64,000 bases of DNA, taken from the NCBI RefSeq assembly GCF_014193675.1, contig NZ_BLXZ01000010.1, positions 62,001 to 126,000 of the forward strand, read 5' to 3'. Shown piece by piece: positions 34,373 to 46,500 of the stretch (position 1 is the first letter of the stretch; every line of letters starts with the position of its first letter). The notes beneath the pieces are model-generated. The model saw only the letters and a list, made by a program, of their open reading frames with translations. It did no database searches and had not been told where the DNA came from. The translations under genes were made by a program, and so were the position numbers. The DNA is from Geomonas limicola (GTDB taxonomy: Bacteria > Desulfobacterota > Desulfuromonadia > Geobacterales > Geobacteraceae).

Positions 34373-37300
34373 ATGAACATCTCCGCCACCTTCATACGCC
34401 GACCGGTCGCCACCACGCTCCTTACCATCGGGCTGGTGCTCGCGGGCATCATCGGCTTCCGACTCTTGCCGGTGTCGCCGCTGCCGCAGGTCGACTTCCC
34501 GACCATCTCGGTGGGCGCCTCGCTCCCCGGCGCCGACCCGGAGACCATGTCCACCTCGGTGGCGGCCCCGCTCGAGCGCCAGTTCGGCCGCATCGCCGGG
34601 GTGACCGAGATGACCTCCACCTCGAACCGCGGCTCCACGAGCATCACGCTGCAGTTCGAGCTGAACCGCGACATCAACGGCGCCGCCCGCGACGTCCAGG
34701 GGGCCATCAACGCGGCGCGCGGCTACCTGCCGGCCAACCTCCCCAGCAACCCGACCTACCGCAAGGTGAACCCGTCGGACGCGCCGATCATGATCATCGC
34801 GCTCACCTCGGACACCATGACCAAGCCGCAACTCTACGACGCGGCCTCCTCGATCCTGAACCAGAAACTCTCGCAGGTGGAAGGGGTGGGACAGGTCTTC
34901 GTGGGGGGAAGCTCACTCCCCGCGGTGCGCATTGATGTGAATCCGCTGGCACTGAACCGCTACGGGGTGAGCCTGGAAAACGTGCGCGGCGCCATCTCCG
35001 CGACCAACGTGAACCGCCCCAAGGGGAACCTGGTAAAGGGCGACCAGAGCTGGGAGGTCCGCTCCAACGACCAGTTGCGCAAGGCGGCCGAGTATCTTCC
35101 CCTGGTGGTGAGCTATCGAAATGGGGCTGCGGTACGGCTCACCGATGTGGCGAGCGTCCAGGACTCGGTGGAAGACATCCGCACCATGGGGATCGTCAAC
35201 TCGAAACCCGCCGTCATGGTGATCCTGTTCCGCCAGCCGGGCGCCAACATCATCAAGACGGTGGACAACGTGCGCGCGCTCCTGCCCCAGCTGAAGGCGG
35301 CGCTCCCCGGCGGCGTCGACCTCTCCGTGGTGCTGGACCGCACCCCGCCCATCCGCGGCTCCCTGAAGGACGTGGAACTCTCGCTCATGGTCTCGGGTGT
35401 CCTGGTCATCCTGGTGGTGTTCTGGTTCCTGCGCAACGTGCGGGCGACGGTGATCCCCGCCGTGGCGGTGGCAGTCTCCATCATCGGCACCTTCGCGGTC
35501 ATGTACCTCCTGGACTACTCGCTCGATAACCTCTCGCTCATGGCGCTTACCATCGCCACCGGCTTCGTGGTCGACGACGCCATCGTGGTCCTGGAGAACA
35601 TCACCCGCTACCGTGAGGCCGGGCTCTCTCCCCTGGACGCGGCCTTGAAGGGGAGCAAGGAAATCGCCTTCACCGTGGTCTCCATGAGCATCTCGCTCAT
35701 CGCTGTCTTCATCCCGATCCTGCTCATGGAGGGGATGGTGGGGCGGCTTTTCCGCGAGTTCGCCGTGACGCTCTCGGCGGCCATCCTGGTCTCGCTGGTG
35801 GTGTCGCTGACGCTTACCCCGATGATGAGTGCGAAGCTTCTGAAACCGGAAGTGCCACGCGAGCACGGCTGGCTCTTTCGCTTCTCCGAGCGCTCCTTCA
35901 CCTGGCTGCACGGACACTACGAGACCACGCTGCGCTGGGCGCTGCGCCATACCCGGATCATGCTCGGCGTGCTCATGATCACCCTGGTGGTGAACGTGTT
36001 CCTGTTCCGCCTGGTCCCCAAGGGGTTCTTCCCCGAACAGGATACCGGCCGCATCTCGGGCTCCATCCAGGCTGCCCAAGATACCTCGTTCCAGGCGATG
36101 AGCGAGAAGCTGGCCCGGGTGGTCGCCGTGATCCGCCAGGACCCCGATGTAGAGTACGTTACCGGCTTCACCGGCGGGGGGGGCTCGACCACCAACACCG
36201 CGCGGATGTTCATAGCGCTGAAGCCCTTCGAGAAACGGAAGGCAACCGCCTCCGAGGTCATCAAGAGGCTGCGCCCCAAGCTTTCCCAGATTCCCGGTGC
36301 GCCCACCTTTCTGCAGCCGGTGCAGGACCTCAGGGTTGGCGGCAGGATCAGCGCCTCGCTCTACCAGTACACCCTGAAGGGGACCAACTCGACCGAACTC
36401 AACGACGCCTCGCAGCGGCTCCTGCGCAAGCTGCGCACCGTGCCGCAACTGGTGGACCTTAACTCGGACCTGCAGGACAAGGGGCGCGAGGCGACTCTGG
36501 TCATCGACCGCGCCACCGCCTCCCGCATGGGGATCACCCCCGCCGCCATCGACAACACGCTTTACGACGCCTTCGGGCAGCGCCAGGTTTCGGTCAGCTA
36601 CACGCTTTTGAACCAGTACCACGTGGTGATGGAGGTCGACCCGGCCTTCTGGCAGAGCCCGGAGACCCTGAAGGACATCTACGTGCCCGGGACCGGCGGG
36701 ACCCTGGTGCCGCTCTCCACCTTCACCCACTTCGAGCCGACGGCCTCCGCACTTGCCGTGAACCACCAGGGGCAGTTCCCGGCCATCACGCTCTCCTTCA
36801 ACCTGGCGCCGGGGGTGGCGCTCGGCGAAGGGGTGAAGGCGATCGAGGCGGCGGCGCGGGAGGTCGGCATGCCGGCCGGGGTGCAGGGGAGTTTCGCCGG
36901 CACCGCGCAAGCCTTCCAGGCGTCGCTCGCCAACGAGCCGCTTTTGATCCTGGCGGCGCTCGTCACCGTGTACATCGTGCTCGGCATGCTCTACGAGAGC
37001 TACATGCACCCGATGACCATCCTCTCCACGCTCCCCTCGGCGGGGGTGGGGGCGGCGCTCGCGCTGCTCTTATTCAAGACCGACCTGAGCCTCATCGCCA
37101 TCATCGGGGTGATCCTCCTCATCGGCATCGTCAAGAAAAACGGCATCATGATGGTGGATTTCGCCCTGGCCGCCCAACGCCAGGAGGGGAAGAAACCGGA
37201 CGAGGCGATCTTCGAGTCCTGCCTCTTGCGGTTTCGCCCCATCATGATGACCACCATGGCGGCGCTCTTCGGTGCACTGCCGCTGGCGCTGGGTACCGGG

Positions 37301-37507
37301 GTGGGGAGCGAGCTCAGGCGCCCGCTGGGGATCTCCATCGTGGGGGGGCTCATCTTCAGCCAGATGATGACCCTGTACACCACGCCGGTGGTCTACCTCT
37401 ACCTGGACCGCCTGCGTGCCTGGCTCGATAAAAAGCGCGGCAGAAGCGAAACGCGCCGCCTCTACGAGGAGAGCCGCAACCAGCTCGCCCCGGATGCCGA
37501 TCACTGA
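34373..37507 (+). CDS. RND multidrug efflux pump, MdtC-like
   Basis: This 1044-residue pump parallels the previous one. FIRRPVATTLLTIGLVLAG is at the N-terminus, the relay aspartates are in GFVVDDAIVVLENI (D401/D402), and the helix-10 lysine is in GIVKKNGIMMVDFA. The C-terminus carries an extra basic/acidic tail after the last helix. The start at 34373 has AGGAAA just upstream and lies at the very edge of the heptad element. Unequal pump subunits next to a single adaptor suggest a B2C-type heterotrimer as in MdtBC; substrates cannot be told from sequence. Confidence 0.95.
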   Translation: MNISATFIRRPVATTLLTIGLVLAGIIGFRLLPVSPLPQVDFPTISVGASLPGADPETMSTSVAAPLERQFGRIAGVTEMTSTSNRGSTSITLQFELNRDINGAARDVQGAINAARGYLPANLPSNPTYRKVNPSDAPIMIIALTSDTMTKPQLYDAASSILNQKLSQVEGVGQVFVGGSSLPAVRIDVNPLALNRYGVSLENVRGAISATNVNRPKGNLVKGDQSWEVRSNDQLRKAAEYLPLVVSYRNGAAVRLTDVASVQDSVEDIRTMGIVNSKPAVMVILFRQPGANIIKTVDNVRALLPQLKAALPGGVDLSVVLDRTPPIRGSLKDVELSLMVSGVLVILVVFWFLRNVRATVIPAVAVAVSIIGTFAVMYLLDYSLDNLSLMALTIATGFVVDDAIVVLENITRYREAGLSPLDAALKGSKEIAFTVVSMSISLIAVFIPILLMEGMVGRLFREFAVTLSAAILVSLVVSLTLTPMMSAKLLKPEVPREHGWLFRFSERSFTWLHGHYETTLRWALRHTRIMLGVLMITLVVNVFLFRLVPKGFFPEQDTGRISGSIQAAQDTSFQAMSEKLARVVAVIRQDPDVEYVTGFTGGGGSTTNTARMFIALKPFEKRKATASEVIKRLRPKLSQIPGAPTFLQPVQDLRVGGRISASLYQYTLKGTNSTELNDASQRLLRKLRTVPQLVDLNSDLQDKGREATLVIDRATASRMGITPAAIDNTLYDAFGQRQVSVSYTLLNQYHVVMEVDPAFWQSPETLKDIYVPGTGGTLVPLSTFTHFEPTASALAVNHQGQFPAITLSFNLAPGVALGEGVKAIEAAAREVGMPAGVQGSFAGTAQAFQASLANEPLLILAALVTVYIVLGMLYESYMHPMTILSTLPSAGVGAALALLLFKTDLSLIAIIGVILLIGIVKKNGIMMVDFALAAQRQEGKKPDEAIFESCLLRFRPIMMTTMAALFGALPLALGTGVGSELRRPLGISIVGGLIFSQMMTLYTTPVVYLYLDRLRAWLDKKRGRSETRRLYEESRNQLAPDADH

Positions 37508-37574
37508 TTTTTGCGTTATTTTGTGTCCCTGAGGTCCTTTTTGCGTCCCTTAGGTCCTCGATAAGGAACTGACC

Positions 37575-39032
37575 ATGACCGACCGTCTTAAAAAACTGAG
37601 CCTGCTCCTCGCCCTGGCCCTGCCGGCGCTCGCCGCCTGCACCGTGGGGCCCAACTACGTCCGTCCCGAGGCCCCGGTACCGGTGGCCTTCAAGGAGGTC
37701 AAGGGGTGGAAGCTCGCCGAGCCCGGCGGCACCGGGAAGCTCAGCGCGACCTGGTGGCAGCTCTACAACGATCCGGATCTGAACGCCCTGGAAGAGCAGG
37801 TGGTGATCTCCAACCAGAACCTGAAGGCCGCCGAGGCCCAGGTGCGTCAGGCCCGCGCCATCATCCAGGAACAGCGTGCCGCGTACTTCCCGACCCTCAC
37901 CGTGGGCGCCTCGATTACCCGCTCGCAACGCGGCGTAACCACCACGAACGCCTCCGGGGGAAGCCAGAGCAGTACCGTGAGCGGCACGGCCTATTCGCTC
38001 CCCTTCAACTTCTCCTGGGAAGCGGACGTCTGGGGCCGGATCCGGCGCAGCGTCGAGGCGGCCAGCGACAGCTACCAGGCAAGCGAGGCAGACCTGGCGG
38101 CGGCCCGGCTGAGTGCCCAGGCGGAACTGGCGCAGGATTACTTCCTGCTCCGGGTCCAGGACCTGCAGCAGAAGCTTCTGGACGAGACGGTGGCGAGCTA
38201 CCAGAAGGCCTACGACCTCACCCTGAACCGCTACAAGGGGGGCGTCGTGGCGAAGAGCGACCTGCTCCAGGCCGAGACCCAGCTGAAGACCGCCCGCGCC
38301 CAGGCGATCGACCTCGGTGTGCAGCGCGCCCAGCTCGAGCACGCCATCGCGCTGTTGATCGGCAAGCCCGCCTCGGACTTCGCGCTCCCGGTGCGTCAGT
38401 TCACGTCAGTTGTCCCCCAGATCCCCACCGGGCTTCCTTCCGAGCTCCTGGAGCGCCGGCCGGACATCGCCGGGGCCGAACGGCGCATGGCCGCTGCCAA
38501 CGCCCAGATCGGGGTGGCCAAGGCCGCCTACTACCCGACGGTGGGGCTCTCGGCCTCTGCGGGGCTGCAGTCGACGAGCTTCGCAGACTGGTTCAGCTGG
38601 CCCAGCCACTTTTGGTCTGTCGGGCCGGTGCTGTCGCAGACGCTCTTCGACGGCGGACTGCGCCGAGGGCAGAACGAGCAGGTTCTGGCCGCCTACGACC
38701 AGACCGTCGCCAACTACCGGCAGACCGTCCTGGCCGGGTTCCAGGAGGTCGAGGATAACCTCGCCGCGCTGCGCATCCTGGAGGCCGAGGCGCTGGCCCA
38801 GGAGGATGCGGTGCGCGCCGCGGCGGAAACCGTCACCGTGGCGCTCAACCAGTACCGTGCCGGGGTGATCAGCTACCTCAACGTAACCGTCGCCCAAAGT
38901 ACCGAACTCGCCAACCGGCGCAGCGCGGTGAGTATCCTCGGCCGGCGCCTGACCGCGAGCGTGCTGTTGATCCGCGCCTTGGGCGGCGGCTGGGACGCCG
39001 CGGCGCTGGCCGATGGAGCAAAAGCTCCCTAA
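37575..39032 (+). CDS. Outer-membrane efflux factor, NodT/TolC family
   Basis: This 485-residue lipoprotein has lipobox LAACTV followed by GPNYVRP, the standard NodT-type N-terminus. Two OEP repeats form the alpha-helical tunnel, with family blocks such as LNALEEQVVISNQNLKAAEAQVRQARA and GLPSELLERRPDIAGAERRM. It completes the tripartite pump started by the adaptor and two RND genes. It is 67 bases after the second pump gene, across a short stretch with degenerate GTCCCT units. Confidence 0.94.
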   Translation: MTDRLKKLSLLLALALPALAACTVGPNYVRPEAPVPVAFKEVKGWKLAEPGGTGKLSATWWQLYNDPDLNALEEQVVISNQNLKAAEAQVRQARAIIQEQRAAYFPTLTVGASITRSQRGVTTTNASGGSQSSTVSGTAYSLPFNFSWEADVWGRIRRSVEAASDSYQASEADLAAARLSAQAELAQDYFLLRVQDLQQKLLDETVASYQKAYDLTLNRYKGGVVAKSDLLQAETQLKTARAQAIDLGVQRAQLEHAIALLIGKPASDFALPVRQFTSVVPQIPTGLPSELLERRPDIAGAERRMAAANAQIGVAKAAYYPTVGLSASAGLQSTSFADWFSWPSHFWSVGPVLSQTLFDGGLRRGQNEQVLAAYDQTVANYRQTVLAGFQEVEDNLAALRILEAEALAQEDAVRAAAETVTVALNQYRAGVISYLNVTVAQSTELANRRSAVSILGRRLTASVLLIRALGGGWDAAALADGAKAP

Positions 39033-39096
39033 GGTTCTCAAAGGTTCTCACGGAGTTCAGTCCGGCTGTCATAGGGACTCTTGTCGGTCTTTGAGC

Positions 39097-39123
39097 TTGT
39101 CAAAGCCGGACCCTTGCTATACT
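39097..39123 (+). promoter_or_regulatory. Weak sigma-70-like promoter
   Basis: TTGTCA, a short 15-base spacer and TATACT (5 of 6 to consensus) lie about 42 bases before the GTG start at 39165. The short spacer makes it a tentative call. Confidence 0.3.
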
Positions 39124-39164
39124 ATCCAGCCGGAATAGATTTCGGTTAATTAGGGAGGGCTGCT

Positions 39165-39887
39165 GTGAATACTGCGTTAAAAGCTCTTTGTCTCCTGGCG
39201 CTTGTCGGTTTTTCCGGGTGTGGCATCGATTGGTTCCCCAAAGTTACTCCAGCACCGACACCCAATGCCTTCAGCTTTACCTCGAAGTTCGGAGTACCCC
39301 TCCAGGGGCAGATTTCCTCCAATACCGTTACCATCTCCGGGTTCGCCAATAACTCCACAGCGGGCTCCGTCAGCATCTCGAGCGGCAGTGCCTTCTCGAT
39401 TAATGGCGTGCGCGCCACCAGTCTCACCGGAACCGTAAAGAACAAGGATCTGGTCAAGGTCTATCAGACTGCCTCGAGCGTGCTGGGAGGCACGCAGGTA
39501 TCCACCCTCACCATAGGGACCCAGCCGGGGACGTTCACAACGGTCACCCAGACGATGGCCACCCCGACCTTCACGGCGAGTACCAACCCCACCCCGCCCG
39601 CAAATACCACGCAGATCACGACCGGGCTCCTCAACGCGTTGGACTCGGGAGGGCACAACATCAGGATGAGCGGCAACACTACCTCTTTCGCGGTGACCGA
39701 CGCCAACAACGGTGACGTGATATCCTTCACAAGCTCTACGGCCACCTTCCCCATCTTGAGCCTCGCGAACCATCACATTTTGCTGCGGATTCCGTCGGGT
39801 GCCACGGGAACGACCTCTCTGACCGTCGATGCCACAACCTACGTCATAGACAACACCACGTTTGCGGTAACCACCCTTCCCCAATAG
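39165..39887 (+). CDS. Ser/Thr-rich lipoprotein of unknown function
   Basis: This 240-residue protein starts at GTG 39165 with AGGGAGGG upstream. The signal peptide ends in the lipobox GFSGC. The mature protein is strongly Ser/Thr/Asn-rich with few charges and long beta-prone stretches (SNTVTISGFANNSTAGSVS, TQVSTLTIGTQPGTFTTVTQ), a Pro-Thr linker region (TNPTPPANTT), and a beta-rich end. This looks like an exposed outer-surface beta protein. No family recognised. It stands alone before a hairpin at 39901. Confidence 0.8.
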   Translation: MNTALKALCLLALVGFSGCGIDWFPKVTPAPTPNAFSFTSKFGVPLQGQISSNTVTISGFANNSTAGSVSISSGSAFSINGVRATSLTGTVKNKDLVKVYQTASSVLGGTQVSTLTIGTQPGTFTTVTQTMATPTFTASTNPTPPANTTQITTGLLNALDSGGHNIRMSGNTTSFAVTDANNGDVISFTSSTATFPILSLANHHILLRIPSGATGTTSLTVDATTYVIDNTTFAVTTLPQ

Positions 39888-40206
39888 CTTTTCCCCCGCG
39901 AGGTGGCGCCAGGCGTTGGCGCCACCTTGCCTGTACCATTTGACAGCACCTCCTGGCGCTGTTCTCTCTCTGCTTGACGCTTACTCCTCGTTGCCCAACC
40001 AGTCTCCCCCTGTTCCCTGTTCCTAGCAGTCCTGCCCTTTACCGCGTTCTACCTCGTCTGTCAGTCAGTTCCGGGACTCTGAGATGCTCTCTTTGTTCCG
40101 GATGTGGCGCACTACCTCCTATGAGACCCCTTTCATTGACATTGCGCAGCGGTAATGCTATCAATAGTTAAAAGATGCTAATGATTCTGCTTGAGGGAGG
40201 TGGAAT
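39888..40206 (+). other. Intergenic region with a hairpin
   Basis: A perfect 10-bp stem AGGTGGCGCC/GGCGCCACCT (39901-39910, 39918-39927) follows the lipoprotein gene but has no T-tract. It may end transcription with Rho or protect the 3' end. The remaining ~280 bases are C/T-rich with nothing recognised apart from GAGGGAGG ahead of the 40207 start. Confidence 0.5.
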
Positions 40207-40662
40207 ATGAGGATGCGCGTGAAACTGGCTCTTGTCTGTGGCCTGTGGTCGCTGCTTGTGGTCCCGTTCGGCGGCCGGCCAGCCTTCGGGGTGGAGGAGA
40301 TGACGCCGACCGACCTGAGCCGGGAGCTCGAGGAAATGCCGGTCCTGACCGGGGAGGAATGGCAGACGCTGCAGCTCGACACCAAGGTCGCCTTCATCTG
40401 GGGGGTGGGGCACGTGGTCACCATCGAGGAGAACGTGGTACAGCGGCACCCCGAACTCAAGCGGCCGGACTTTACCGCGAAACTGGCCGAGGGGTTGCGC
40501 GGGGTCCCCATGAGTACCATCATCCAGGCGGTGGACGCCTACTACCGCAACAATCCGGACGATGTCGACATGCCGGTACTGCGGGTGGTTTGGCGTCAAT
40601 TGGTGAAACCGAAACTTAAAACGGGGATTGCGGACCGACCCCTGGCCACCAGCCAGCAGTAG
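40207..40662 (+). CDS. Exported protein of unknown function, 151 residues
   Basis: ATG 40207 follows GAGGGAGGTGGAAT. The signal peptide is about residues 1-27 (ALVCGLWSLLVVPFGGRPAFG). The mature part is helical with the block KVAFIWGVGHVVTIEENVVQRHPELK and the C-terminal DAYYRNNPDDVDMPVLRVVWRQLV. This layout loosely recalls small Rap1a/Tai-like periplasmic proteins, but Cys residues typical of those are absent. It is first in a three-gene run with a glycine-zipper lipoprotein and a SYLF protein, suggesting an envelope stress role by context. Confidence 0.78.
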   Translation: MRMRVKLALVCGLWSLLVVPFGGRPAFGVEEMTPTDLSRELEEMPVLTGEEWQTLQLDTKVAFIWGVGHVVTIEENVVQRHPELKRPDFTAKLAEGLRGVPMSTIIQAVDAYYRNNPDDVDMPVLRVVWRQLVKPKLKTGIADRPLATSQQ

Positions 40663-40691
40663 CGCCGGACCGCAGGTCCAAGGAGGTAACC

Positions 40692-40952
40692 ATGAGAGTA
40701 ATCAGGATCGTGACTCTCCTCATACTGGCCTTGGTGCAGTTCGGCTGCGTCGGCATGTCGAACCGGCAGCAGGGCACCTTGAGCGGTGGCGCCATCGGAG
40801 CCGGTGGCGGCGCACTTTTGGGAGGGATCTCCGGCGGGAGCCCGGCCGTGGGCGCGGTGCTTGGTGGTGCCGCAGGCGCCTTGACGGGCTATATCCTCGG
40901 CGACCCCGGCGACCATCGCGGCGGACGCCGTCACTACGAGCACAGGTACTGA
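40692..40952 (+). CDS. Glycine-zipper lipoprotein
   Basis: This 86-residue protein has a lipoprotein signal (LVQFGCVG) and a Gly-rich helix-pair region of GxxxG spacing (GGAIGAGGGALLGGISGGSPAVGAV). A His/Arg/Tyr-rich tail ends it. The pattern matches small glycine-zipper (YMGG/SlyB-like) outer-membrane lipoproteins linked to envelope stability. AAGGAGG lies 6-12 bases upstream. It sits between the 151-residue exported protein and the SYLF gene. Confidence 0.85.
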   Translation: MRVIRIVTLLILALVQFGCVGMSNRQQGTLSGGAIGAGGGALLGGISGGSPAVGAVLGGAAGALTGYILGDPGDHRGGRRHYEHRY

Positions 40953-41022
40953 GTACGCCAAGGGTGGAGCAGCAAGTAGCCGGAAGGGGCGATCCCGATC
41001 CGGTACCACAAGGAGGTACACC

Positions 41023-41715
41023 ATGAAGGTCGTAAGAAGCATCACCGTGGCAGCGCTCGCCCTGCTGCTCATCGGGGCGCTGACCACCGCTGCGCTGGCC
41101 AGGGATAACGTGAAGGACGTCAGGGATTCGGCCAACGTGCTGCAGACCATCATGAAGATTCCCGAGAAGGGGATTCCGCCGGCACTTTTGCGGGATGCCC
41201 AGGCTATCGTCATCGTCCCGGACGCCATCAAGGGGGCCTTTATCGTGGGAGGGCGTCACGGCACCGGTGTGGTCGTGGTGCGCCAGGAAGGGGGCGGCTG
41301 GAGTGATCCGGCTTTCGTGAGCCTGACCGGCGGCAGTATCGGCTGGCAGGTAGGGGGACAGGCAACCGACGTCATCCTGGTCTTCAAGCACCGCAAAGGC
41401 GTAGAGGGACTCTTGAAGGGTAAATTCACCCTGGGTGCGGACGCCGCCGTGGCTGCCGGCCCGGTGGGGCGCAGCGCCGAGGCCGCCACCGATATCATGC
41501 TGAAGAGCGAGATCCTCTCCTATTCGCGCAGCCGCGGTCTTTTTGCCGGGGTTTCCCTGGAAGGAGCATCCCTGCAGGTGGATGAGGACGCTACCGCGGA
41601 ATACTACGGAGGCGGTGTACGTGCCGCCGACGTCCTTTCCGGCAAGGGGGGCAAAGCCACTCCCGAGGTGAAACACTTAAAACAGCTGCTGCACACCTAC
41701 TCGACGATGAAATAG
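41023..41715 (+). CDS. SYLF/Ysc84-domain lipid-binding exported protein
   Basis: This 230-residue protein has a signal peptide (ALALLLIGALTTAALA) and the SYLF layout: IPPALLRDAQAIVIVPDAIKGAF, GGRHGTGVVVVR, WSDPAFVSLTGGSIGWQVGGQ, DVILVFKHRKGVEGLL, KFTLGADAAVAAGPVG and EILSYSRSRGLFAGVSLEGA. SYLF domains bind phosphoinositides or acidic lipids in eukaryotes. Bacterial versions are periplasmic and often near glycine-zipper lipoproteins as here. AAGGAGG is eight bases upstream. A terminator follows directly. Confidence 0.92.
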   Translation: MKVVRSITVAALALLLIGALTTAALARDNVKDVRDSANVLQTIMKIPEKGIPPALLRDAQAIVIVPDAIKGAFIVGGRHGTGVVVVRQEGGGWSDPAFVSLTGGSIGWQVGGQATDVILVFKHRKGVEGLLKGKFTLGADAAVAAGPVGRSAEAATDIMLKSEILSYSRSRGLFAGVSLEGASLQVDEDATAEYYGGGVRAADVLSGKGGKATPEVKHLKQLLHTYSTMK

Positions 41716-41721
41716 ACCCGC

Positions 41722-41752
41722 GCCGGGAGCTGAGTCAAAGCTCCCGGCTTTT
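41722..41752 (+). terminator. Intrinsic terminator after the SYLF gene
   Basis: GCCGGGAGCT pairs with AGCTCCCGGC around a 7-base loop and is followed by TTTT. It lies seven bases after the stop codon. Confidence 0.9.
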
Positions 41753-41972
41753 CATTGGTCCTTAAGGCAGCCGGCAAGCCGCACCTGAGGTAACCCTGAA
41801 AAATTTCTCCAGTAGTTCCGGTCCGGTACCGATACAGCACAAGTGAGATCTTGCCCCAAACCGCTGATCCTGCTACATTGTTCTCTCCCGCCGGCCAAAT
41901 AAGCCGCCTGGAGCCCCTTCAAAGCCCGTCTGTCACGTCGAGCCTCCCGCTCGTTGCAAAGGAACTACCTGC

Positions 41973-42728
41973 ATGACCTACCCGAGATGTCTTGGCGCCA
42001 CCCTTACCACCTCACTGCGTTGGCTGGTACTTGCCGCGGTCACCGTGGCCGCCCTGGTGCCGGTACCGGCCCGGGCCGTGGGAGCCGCCCCGGTACCTTC
42101 CCGCGAACCTGCCAAGGTCTTCGCTCCCACCGGCCGCGCCAACTTCATCGTCTCGGGTCTGGACACCCTGTCCGGTTCGGCGGTGGAGATCTTCACCCTC
42201 GCCCTCGCCGGCAAGATGGACCGGGTGCCCAAGAAGTTCGAGCTGCTCAAAAAGAATGCCGCCGCCTTCGACTACCTCCAGGACGAGGGGAACAGCATCC
42301 TGCTGCCGCGCCTGGGACGCACCATCGCAGACCTGGACACCGCGGTGCAGACCAAAAACCGCCTGGACACCATGCGCTACTCGAACCGCATCACCCTGAT
42401 CGCGGCGACGGTCGCGGTCCCCTTCAAGCCGGTGCTGCCAACCGAGGTGCTGCTGCTCGACTACAACGGCCGCGAGCTGGAGATCTGGAGTGAGGTGAAA
42501 AAGCTGGACAAGCTCTCCAACGTGGTGATCCGCATGCACCTCGCCTGGCAGACCCTGATGCCCAAGCTCGTGGAGCAGAACAGCCTCAAAGAGTTGCGCC
42601 GTTTCTCCGACCTGATGGGGCACCTGGAGCTGGCCAAGACCCCCGAGGAGTACGCCAAGCTCTCGCGCCAGGTGCTGGTGGAAGTCGAAAGTATGAAGTC
42701 TTTTTTCAGCAAGCCGTCCCCCAAGTAG
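41973..42728 (+). CDS. Exported helical protein of unknown function
   Basis: This 251-residue protein has an N-terminal hydrophobic export segment (about 15-40, LRWLVLAAVTVAALVPVPARA). The mature region is predicted helical and charged (KMDRVPKKFELLKKNAAAFDYLQDEG, EVKKLDKLSNVVIRMHLAWQTLMPKLVEQ, TPEEYAKLSRQVLVEVESMKSFF). No family recognised. It stands alone, about 250 bases after the SYLF gene, and its stop codon lies inside a hairpin. Confidence 0.75.
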   Translation: MTYPRCLGATLTTSLRWLVLAAVTVAALVPVPARAVGAAPVPSREPAKVFAPTGRANFIVSGLDTLSGSAVEIFTLALAGKMDRVPKKFELLKKNAAAFDYLQDEGNSILLPRLGRTIADLDTAVQTKNRLDTMRYSNRITLIAATVAVPFKPVLPTEVLLLDYNGRELEIWSEVKKLDKLSNVVIRMHLAWQTLMPKLVEQNSLKELRRFSDLMGHLELAKTPEEYAKLSRQVLVEVESMKSFFSKPSPK

Positions 42729-42746
42729 CCGCACCGGCGGCTACTT
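42723..42746 (+). terminator. Hairpin overlapping the stop codon
   Basis: AAGTAGCCG (with the TAG stop) pairs perfectly with CGGCTACTT around CACCGG. The following bases are C/T mixed rather than a pure T-tract, so termination strength is uncertain. Confidence 0.45.
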
Positions 42747-43060
42747 CCTCCCTCGCCCCGCAACTGTCCCTTGCGCCAGCTGTGCCGCAAGCTGTTTTCC
42801 CTCCTGAATTTTCCAGCCGACCCCTTGTAGGAAAAATAGCCATACTCTCCATGCTGGTCACGGTATCTATTCAAGTTTGTTCACGGACTGACCGAGAAGT
42901 GACAAAGAGTTCCTCTTCTCCTGGAGCGGGATGGAGAGCGGGGAAGCCTGCCGATCCGGGAGATCCCGGCTGCGGCGCTCTCCCGAGTGTATGCTCGTTT
43001 CCTGTCGTTACTGATGCTGGAGTTTTACCTTAACGTCGACTTAACCGGTTTTGGGGTTCC
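42747..43060. other. Intergenic region before the YfiR-like gene
   Basis: About 310 bases without a supported gene. Short hairpins occur (CTTGCG/CGCAAG near 42770-42795 and CCGGGAGATCCCGG near 42957). No promoter matched well enough to list. Confidence 0.4.
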
Positions 43061-43653
43061 ATGACAACCACGCCAGCAGATAAAACGGGTGCACCAAGCG
43101 GCGCAGGAGGTCGACTCCGGCGGCTCTGCACGCTCGCCGGCGCCCTGGTGCTGCTGGTCGGCCTGCTCGTGGGGCTTACCGGCCCGGTACGCGCGGCGGG
43201 TAGTGCGGAGTACCAGGTGAAGGCGGCATTTCTGTACAACTTCCTGAAATTCGTCGAGTGGCCCAGCGACAGCACCACCTCGTCCGGCAGCTTGACCCTG
43301 GGGATCCTCGGCAAGGACCCGTTCGGCGAGGCGATCGAAGAGGTGCGCGGCAAGACCGCCAAGGGGCGGCGCATCGCGGTGGTGCACCTGCGTACCCCCG
43401 AGGAGGCCCGGGATTGCGACCTGCTCTTTATCAGCGCCTCGGAGAGGGGGCGCTTGGCACAGATCCTCAAGACGGTGCAGAACTACCGGGTGCTCACCGT
43501 CGCGGACCAGGAAGGGTTCTGCCAGGCGGGGGGGATGATCAACCTGGTCTCGGTGAAAAATAGGGTCGGTTTCGAGGTGAATATGGCCGCAGCCACCAGG
43601 GTGCGTCTCAGGATCAGTTCGCAGCTGCTCAAGCTGGCCAGGCAGGTGCTGGA

Positions 43654-43657
<4 letters not shown>
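43061..43657 (+). CDS. YfiR-like periplasmic regulator (DUF4154)
   Basis: This 198-residue protein has an N-terminal signal segment (about 24-46). The YfiR family blocks are visible: YQVKAAFLYNFLKFVEWP, LGILGKDPFGEAIEEV, AVVHLRTPEEARDCDLLFIS, VLTVADQEGFCQAGGMINLVSVKNRVGFEVNMAAA and the RISSQLLKLAR end. In Pseudomonas YfiR holds the CHASE8-containing cyclase YfiN inactive from the periplasm. Here it overlaps a CHASE8-type hybrid kinase by four bases, so it probably regulates that kinase instead. Two Cys residues (DCD, GFCQ) may make it redox-responsive as in YfiR. Confidence 0.9.
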
Positions 43658-46496
<2,839 letters not shown>

Positions 46497-46500
<4 letters not shown>
